The translations under genes were made by a program, and so were the position numbers. A stretch of DNA of 64,000 nucleotides, taken from NCBI GenBank assembly GCA_013306675.1, contig JABLUY010000060.1, positions 1 through 64,000 of the forward strand. The letters are read 5' to 3'. Numbering within the stretch: the stretch's first letter is position 1; every line of letters starts with the position of its first letter. Positions 31,401 to 40,400 of the stretch are shown here, in pieces. Below the pieces are notes generated by a model. The model saw only the letters and a program-made list of their open reading frames with translations. It had not been told where the DNA came from and searched no databases. This stretch comes from Thraustochytrium sp. TN22. Its lineage: Eukaryota > Sar > Bigyra > Thraustochytrida > Thraustochytriidae.

Positions 31401-34400
31401 AAGCAGGACCGCCACGCCGGCGCGCTGGACGATGGCCTTGACAACGAGTCTGCCGAGAGCGCCTGCGCCGCCCGTCACGACGTAGCGCGCCCCCGAGCGA
31501 ATGCGCACGAGCGCGTTTGCAACGCTCGCTTCGAGCTTTTCCAGTCCGCCAAAGGCCTCGACCGAGCCGTCGGAGCGAATGCGAAGGTCCTTCGAACTTC
31601 TGTGGAGCGTGGCCAAGCGGAGGACCTGGTCCTGCAGCACGCTGCAGCCCTGCGCTGCAACCAAGCGTAGCTGGGCCCGCGGGAACTCGCGTCGCGCGCA
31701 GGCCACGAGTCCTCCATGGCCAGCAGAGCGCCCGACAACGAGGATGCGAGCTCCCGGGGTCGTCGAGAGGACGCCAGCGAGGCGCGGCAGAAGCGCCGCA
31801 GCAGTGGGCTCGTCCATCACGATCTCCTCGCCGAGGCTCTCGGGCTCCAGGGTCACCTGCGCCGGGGCCCAGCGGTCCGCCCAGAGCAGACCGTCACCGG
31901 CGCCTGAATGCGCAGCGGCGCCGCGAGCAAAGAAGCCGAAGCTGAATTGGCGCACCTCGGCGAGGAGCTCGCCGTTGTCGCGGCAGATGCGCATGTCGAA
32001 GGTGTTGGGGGAGGTGCGGGAGATGAGTGACCACAGGAAGGCGTCCGCGGCTGCCGCGCGCTTGGTGGCCGCGTCCGCGAGCCAGTACGACCCCACGCGC
32101 TCAGCATACACAGGACGGCTGCGCTCCTCCGTGGACAGCGCCGCGAGGGCAACGTGCGAGGCGGCGTCGAGCCAAGAGGATGCGAGTGCGTCAGCCGCTA
32201 CGGTCGGGTCAATCTCCACCTTGCCGATGAGCCTCGATCCGTCGGCGTCCGCCCAGGCCGCCGAGACGGCGCGAAAGGGCCCACGGTACTGGTTGCCAAT
32301 GCTTGCATACAGCGCGTCCCCGCTTGGCAGTTCGCGCGTGCAGGTGGCCCGAAGTGCCGCCAGTTCCTCGCTACCCAGAGCCGCGTGCTCCGCCGGCCCG
32401 ACTCGCATGGAGGCACGGAGGCGGTCGTCATGGGCGGACACGATCGTGACCGTCCCCGCGCTAGGGTCATGCGAGAGCACGAACTTGAGCTCGCGTGCGT
32501 TCTCCGGGATGAAGAGCATACTGCGAAAGCTAAGCTCGTTGAAGGTGAGCGCCTTCCCCGCAAAGAGCGGCTGTACGAGCTCCATGTAGGAAGTGGCCGG
32601 AAACACTGCGAGCGCGCCCACACGGTGATTCCGGATCAGCTCCGTGAGCCCGGTGGAGAGCTCCTCGTTCCAGGTCATCGTGGCGGCTGGCGCGTCGCCA
32701 GGGCTTGACTTGTACAGGCTGAGCACCCTGGTCGGCAGCAGCTTGGGCCGGAAGCAGGCGACCGCGCGCGCGGCCCGGGCAGGGTCCACGGCGGCGAGCA
32801 CGACGTGAGCGTTGGTCCCGCCGAAGCCAAAGGAGGAAACGCCGGCGAGGAGAGCGCCGCAACCTTGCGGCGAGGCCTGGATCGCTTGCGATTGCGTCGG
32901 GAAAGCGAGCGGGCAGCGCTCCTGGATGCGCAGGATGCGCGGGTTGAGCTTGGCGCAGTGCAGGTTGGGCGGGAGCTCGCCGGCGCGGAGGCTGAGAAGA
33001 GCCTTGATAATGCCGGCCAGGCCGGCGGCTGCCTCGAGATGGCCGATGGCGGACTTGACCGCGCCCACGGGCAACGCGCGGCGGCGGTCCTTGAAGACCG
33101 TGGCGAGGGCCTCCAGCTCTTGTGGATCACCCAGACGCGTTCCCGTGCCGTGGGCCTCCACGAACGCGACTTCGTCTGCATCGCTGACGCCAGCGCGGTG
33201 CAGCGCCTCCTCGATGCACGCCACCTGCGCCGGCCCACGCGGCGAAGTCAGGTTAGCACTGCGGCCGTCCTGCGTGAGCGCCACGCCACGAACCAGACCC
33301 CAGGCGGGCAGGCTCGCGGTTTTATCCAGCGTAAGCACGAGTGCTGCGCCTCCCTCGCCGCGCGCGTAGCCGTCCGCATCCTCGGAGAAGGTGGCACAGC
33401 GGCCCTGCGGGGAGAGCATGCGCGCAGCGCACGTGGTCTCGAAGCGGTGGCTCGAGAGCATGAGGTCCACGGCCAGCACCAGTGCACTGGTGCAGTCACC
33501 AGCACGCAGCGCCTTGAGAGCGGCGTCCATAGCCACCAGCGACGAGGAGCACGCGGTGTCGATGGTCATGGACGGGCCAGTCAAGTCAAAGGCAAAGGAG
33601 ATGCGGTTCGCGATGATGGAGAGCGCCGTGCCGGTCGCCGTGAAGGTGCTAACCTTGTTGGCCTGCGAGAGCATGTACTCGGTGTTCTGCGCGCCAACGA
33701 AGACACCAACGCGCTCCATATCGGCGCCCGCGGCCTCGGCAGATGCCAGCGCCTCTGAGGCGACCTGCAGCGCGAGGCGCTGGTGCGGGTCCATTGCCTC
33801 GCAATCAGCGTCGGAGAACGGGAAGGCGCCGCGGATGTCGGCGTCAAAGAGCTCCGGGTGCAGAAAACCGCCCTTGCGCACGTACACGCCATGAGGCAGC
33901 TCCGGAATACGCGCTGCCGGGACCTCGCGCAGAGCGTCGCCGCCGCGCTGCAGAAAGTCCCAGAATCCGAGCGGGCTCGCGTTCGTGCGCGGCCCTGGGA
34001 ATCGCAGCGCCATGCTGACGACCGCCGCATCCTCGCGCTGCAAGCTCGAGGTTGGTACCTGCGCAGCGGTCAGTGCGCCTCGTGTGCCGGTATCAGTGTT
34101 TGCGGCGCACGGAAGTGGTGCGAGAGGCGCCCAGGTGTCCGCCACGTGCTGTGCGAGCTGCCGCGGGGTGGGATGGTCAAACATGACGGTGTCGGAGAGC
34201 TCGTTGGACGTACCACGAATGCCGAGGGCCGTGTTGAGCGCCGAAGTGAACTCCGTCATGGACAGCGAGTCGAAACCCACTTGCTGCCACGGCGTGGAGG
34301 GCTCCAGGGACGCCGTGGTCCCCGCCTCGCCCTTGAGCAGCGGCTTCGCCTCTGCGAGAAGCCACGCCTCGAGCACTTTGGGCCGCTTTGCAGCCTCGGT

Positions 34401-37400
34401 CTGTGTGAGCTGGTTCACGAGAGTGGACGGCCGCCCGACCTGCGGCGCCGCAGCCTCATCGTGAGGGCCAGCTGCCTCGGGCACAGTGAGCTCGTCCAAG
34501 AGGCCCGGGTTGGAGATGGTCTTGCGAAGTCGCGCCAGGTCGGCGTCTAGCACAAGCAAGGTTCCGACGGAGTCCGCGCCCTCCTGCTCCAGGGCCTGCA
34601 GAACGCCGATGAGCACCTGACAGGCGCGTCGCGTGCTGAGGCCGCGCGCTGCGCTTCCCATGGAGCGAGCGTGCGCCATACCGGTCTCCTTCCAAAGATC
34701 CCATTGGATGCTCACAGCGGCGCGGCCTTGCGCCCGCGCGGCGTCGATGGCAGCCTCGAGCGCAGCGTTTGCCATTGCGTAGACTGGCGCCTCGCGCATC
34801 CCAAAGACCGAAGACGTGGACGAGAAGCCCACGAGGGCCGCAGCCGGAAAGCAAGCCTGCACGTTAGAGAGGCCCTGGGTCTTGGGCGCCTCGTGCGCGT
34901 CCAGGACGCTCTCGTCTAGCGTCTCGAGGCTCGCTTCCTGCAAGATCCCCGCCACATGCAGAACAATGTCGACGAGGTTCGCGCCAATGCTGCTGGCAAT
35001 GCTGGCCACGTCAGCCCGCTTGCTCACATCGCCTGAGACCCAGGTGACCCGCGCGTCGGTCTCACGATCAGTCGGAAGCGCCCGGGCCAAAGCGAAGACC
35101 TTGCCGACGCCGGCGTTCAGAAGAGCTGCGATGATGGCACGGCCGATGCCGCCGGAAGCGCCCGTAACGAGAACGGTCTTGGAGGGCAGGTGCAGACTGT
35201 AGGGAATGAGATGCTCGCGTGGGCGCAGAAGCGGGACCTGGACCTCGATTCGGCCGCTCTCGACAACAACACGTTGCTCCAGAGCGTTCTTTAGCAGAGG
35301 CGCAGCGCGGGCCGCCTTTGCACTTGGCGCCTCAACGAGGCGGACGATCCAGCGCGGCCGCGCAAGGCGCAGCGAGCGTATGAGCGCGCTGACGGCAGGC
35401 TCGGGCGTCGCCAGCGTGAGCTCACAGCTTTCGGAGGGCGCGAGAAGGTCCACGAGCGCGCGGACCTCTTTCAGAGAACGCACAAAGTGCACGTCGTCTG
35501 TGACGCCGCGTGGCGCGCCATCGGGCTGGGCGACCCAGGTCACTTCGTAGGTGAAGGCGCCCGGGCTCCATGGAAGTCGGGGCGCACCAGGGAGCGGCGT
35601 TACGACGGTAAGCGCCTGCTTGCAGTCCCCGCGCGGCGCAGCCACGATGACGTGCGCGTTTGTGCCGCCGAAGCCAAAGGCTGAGACGCCCGCGACAGCG
35701 CCCAAAGCAAGCGGGAAGGGCGCGGTGCAGGGGAAATGCATCCACGGAGCAGCGACGTGTGCGACTTTGGGATTGCGGTCACCCTGGTGCAGGTTGGGCG
35801 GGACGCGGCCGTGTTGCAGGCAAAGTAGCGACTTGAGGACGCCAGAGAGGCCTGCCACCGCCTCGCCGTGACCGATGACCGTCTTGAGCGCTCCCATGCA
35901 GACCTGGCCCGGGTGGCCCTTGAGCGCGTCAGCAAGCGCTCCAATCTCGATCGGATCGCCCAGCGGCGTCCCCGTGCCGTGCGTCTCAACGTATGCAAGA
36001 TCCGCCAGGTCCACATTCGCGCGCTGCATCGCGCGCTGCACGACGTCGACTTGCGCCCTGCCGTTGGGGGAGGTGAGGTTGGCGCTGCGGCCGTCCTGGT
36101 TCACGGCCGAGCCGAGGACCGTGCCCCACGAGGCGCGGCGTTGCGAGACCACCTTGTCTGCGGGCTCCAGCACGAGCGCGACGCAGCCTTCCCCGCGCGC
36201 GTAGCCGTCAGCATCTGCAGAGAAGGTGGCGCAGCGGCCAGTCGGAGACAGCATCTTGGCAGCGCATTCCTCCGCGTGCACGCCGGCGTCAAGGATGAGG
36301 TTGACGCCGAGGACGACGGCAGCGTCGCAGTCGCCACGCGCAATCGCGGCGGAGGCCACGTCCAGCGCCACAAGACCGGAGCTGCAGGCTGTGTCAATGG
36401 CCATGGACGGCCCTTGCAAGCCGAGCGCATACGAAATGCGGTTCGCCAGAACGCACGGGATCTGGCCAGCTGCGGAGTACGCGGTCGGGGCGGACGGGTC
36501 CATGAGGCGCGCCCAGTCGTTGGTCATGACGCCCACAAAGACGCCCACGCGCGTCGTGTGGCCCAGGCCGGCGTCCTCCAGGGCATCTGCGGCCACAGTG
36601 AGCGCGAGACGCTGCTGCGGGTCCATCTGAGAAGCCTCAGCAGGCGCGATGCCGAATCGCTTGTGGTCGAAGCAGTCTGCACCGTCCACAAAGGCTGCGC
36701 GCCGGGCGTAGATGCGCTCCGGCATGGTCTCCCAGTCGAAGCGGGCCAGGGGAATGTCCGTCATGGTGTCCTTGCCACTCTCAAGGAGCCCCCAGAGCGC
36801 GCCTGGACTGGCGACGCCGCCCGGTAGCCTGCACGCGGCGCCTGTCACGGCGAGCGGGCCGCTCCCAGCTGGTGCGGGCCCCGGAGCAGCAGGCATAGGG
36901 CGCACGGCCATGCCAGGGTTGCCACTCTGCAGGAGCGACTCCTCGAGGTAACCACACAGCGCGTGCGGTGTCGGGTAGTCAAAGAGCACGGTCTCGCGCA
37001 GCTCGACGGAGTTCGGAACCGCGGCACGCAGTGTGTTGCGGAACTCAACCATGGCGAGTGAGTCGAGGCCCGCATCGCGCCACGGCGTGTCCTCCTTGAG
37101 TTCCGAGGTGTCGAAGAAGGTCGACGCGACGCGCCACACGATGGCATGCGCCGCCGGTGCGCCTTTCTCATCCGCCTCCGTTGACGCAGGCAAAGACGGG
37201 CGTGCGAGGCTTGAAAGAAGGTCCTGGACCGCCGCGTCGTCGGACCAAGCCGCCGGGGCGCCCGGTGCGGTTGGATCCAGCGAGGCGATGGTGACCACAG
37301 GCCCGCAGTCCTTCGAAAGCCCAAAGAGAGCGGCGACGGCGGCCTGCGGCTGCATGGGCGGAAGGCCTAGACGCTTCCAGCGCGTCGAGGACGCCGCGGC

Positions 37401-40400
37401 CATGCTTGAAGCGCCCGCCCAAGGGCCCCACTGGACGCTGATGATCTTGTCCGAGCGCGACGCCTCCGCCATGGCATCCAGGACAGCATTCGCGGCGGCG
37501 TAGTTAGCCTGGCCAGCGCTGCCGAAGCACGAGGTGATGCTGGAGCACAACACGACAAAGTCGAAGGGGCAGCGTAGCGTCTGCAGCACCTCAAGAAGGG
37601 CTTCGGCGCCGCGGACCTTGCCGGCGAAAACCGCGTCGAATTCGTCGAGCTTGGGAATGGTGCTGTCCTGCAGGACGCCGGCGCAATGGAAGACGCCGCG
37701 GATCTCGCGGGCAAAGGGCCGGAGCGCTGCCTCAAGCACCGAGATGTCGCAGATATCGCACTGCACGTAGCGCAAGGCGGGAAAACCCGTCGCATCGGCG
37801 GGCTGCGGAGATCGGCCCAAGAGAAGGACCGTACCGGCGCCGCGACGCGCGAGCTCGTGTGCGAAGACCCGACCGAGAGCACCAGCCCCGCCAGAGACTA
37901 CATAAACGCCGCCCTTGACGATCTGAATGAACTCATCGCCCGGTGCGTGGGCATGGACCTGCTCGAGCCGGCGCAGTGCCACGCGGCCATCTTCGGCGAA
38001 GAGGACCTCCGGCTCGCCCCGGTACGCGACGAAGGGGCTCAAGGAGGGTCCGCAGAAGGTGGAGACGGACCAGTCTGGGTACTCGCGGCGCAGCGAGCGC
38101 ACGTACCCCTCCTGCGCCGGGTCTTCCACGCGGATGCCTAGGGATGAGGGGCGCTCCTTGAGCGGCAGGCGCAGCAAAGCGCGGACGTGCTCGTGCAGCT
38201 CTTCGCAGGTATTCTCGGCGAGCACGACGGCCGGCTCGAAGGGCTCGAGCGCCGTCACTTGCTGCGAGCTCAAGCGTTGCCACACAGGGCGGAGCACGGT
38301 GGGCATCGTCTCGCGCCGGCCCGCGCGCGAGCTCTGGCCCATGGTGAAGCCACGTGCGGCTGCCACGAGCGCGCCGCTAGCCGTGTAGAGGTCCCAGTCG
38401 AAGCAGAGGGCACCCTGCTCCCGCACGACGCACCACGAGGGCTCCGAGCACGCGGAGGGCGCCCAGGCCGGCGAGCACCAGACGAGATCGTAACCCTGCG
38501 CAAAGTGCGGCTGTGCGCGGGCCTCCGAGGGGAGGGCGAGAAGGCAGGCATGCGCTGCGGCGTCGAGAAGGACCGCACAGGCCAGCTCATCCGTCGTGGC
38601 GGCGCCCTCCGGCAGTTGCAGCTGCGCAACGAGGCGCTGGCCGTCTTCGCCAGCGCGATGCGCGGCCCGCAGGGCCTGGAAGATGCCGAGGTACTGGTTG
38701 CCGAGGTCTGCGTAGAAGGTCGACAGGTCCAGGGTAGCCTTCGAGGCGTGCACGTCGGCATCAAAACCAGAGAGCGCTGCGACGGGCGGCGTGGCGAGGT
38801 GGTCCACAGCAAATTCGCATAGCAGAGTGCCCTTGTCGTCCACGAAATTCGCTCTGTTTGAGGCCCGGTGCATGGACAGGGTCCAGGAGCTTGCGACGGG
38901 AAGATGGGTGACGGCACGGAAGTGCACGTTGCGTAGGTGCGCGCCGGGATGCAGACGTGCGGCCAGCGCGACCCAGAAGGAGCCCGGCACCACAGCGAGC
39001 GTGCCGACACGGTGATCTTCTAGCTTGCGCAGCATGGCATCGTCCGCGAGACGGAGGGTGCGCACGAGGTGCGCCTCGAAGGGAATCTCCCGGCAATTGC
39101 CGGCGAAACGCAGCGCGTTGCGCGAGACGAGGTCCTGACCGTGCAGCGCAGGGCCGACCGCTTGCAGGACTGCGTGCGCATTCGTGCCGCCAAATCCAAA
39201 GGAGGATACGCCGGCGCAGATCCCCTCCTGGGACGGCAGGCGGACGGCGTCCGAGGCCGAGACGGGCGCGAGGTTGTATGCTTCGAAGTTGACGGCGTCG
39301 GTGAGCTTCTCCAGGCGAGGGTTGGGAGGGAGCTGGCGCGTTTGGAGCGCGACGATGGCTGCGACGAGGCCGATCATGCCCGCGGCGCCCTCCAGGTGGC
39401 CGAACTGCGACTTGATGGAGGCCAGATGCAAGGGCGTCGTGCGCGAGGGGGCGGCGCCAAGTGCCAGGTGCAGTCCCTGGGCCTCGATCGGGTCGCCCAG
39501 TCGCGTCCCGGTCCCATGTGTCTGTACGAAGCAGACCTGGCCCGCGTCGACGCCAGCGCGCGCATAGGCCTGGCGCAGGAGCGCGGCCTGGGCCTCCGGG
39601 TTGGGCGCGTGCAGGTTGGCGGTGCGGCCATCTTGGTTGACGGCCACAGCGCCAACCTTCACGCGCGCCGAGGCCGCGTACGCCTCCGGCAGGGCGTCCG
39701 CGCGTGCTAGCAGCAGGGCACCAGCGCCTTCGCTACGAGCGTAGCCGTCGGCGCGCGCGTCGAAGGCAAAGCAGGCCTGTGACGGCGAGAGGAAACCGCC
39801 CTGACGGAGCAGCGCGGTGCGCGCGCCGAGAGCGTCGACCACGTTGACGCCGATGACGAGCGCCGCATCGCAGGCGCCGTTGTGCAGGGACTGTAGCGCA
39901 TAGTCGAGCGCCACGAGCGAGCTGGAGCAAGCCGTGTCAACAACGACACTGGGCCCAGAGAGGTCGAGCGTGTACGAGATGCGGTTGGCGAGAATGGAGG
40001 TGGAAAAGGCCGCTGCGGCGCCGGCAGAGGATGCCTCGAGCGCCTCCTCGGAGGGCGTCTCGCCGCAGCCGCCGTCCCAGGCGCCAACGAAGACACCCAC
40101 ACGGCGACGGACGTGGTCCAGGAAACCCTCGGGCGCGTCGCCGATGGCGGCGAGCGCGGTCTCGAGTGCGAGGCGTTGCGCAAGCGGCATGCAGCGCGCC
40201 TGCTCGAAGGTCACGCCGCGCTCCAGCAGTGCGAGGCTGAAGCGATCCCGCTGCGCAAGGCGCTTGAATGACGCAGGGTCTGTGTCGGCGCTGTGCAGCG
40301 CGTGCCAAAAGTCCTCGACGGTCTCGATGTCGCCATCGGCCGCGGCAGCGCCGGGAAAGCGCATACCCATGCCAAAGACCAGCACCGGCGCCTTCGCCTT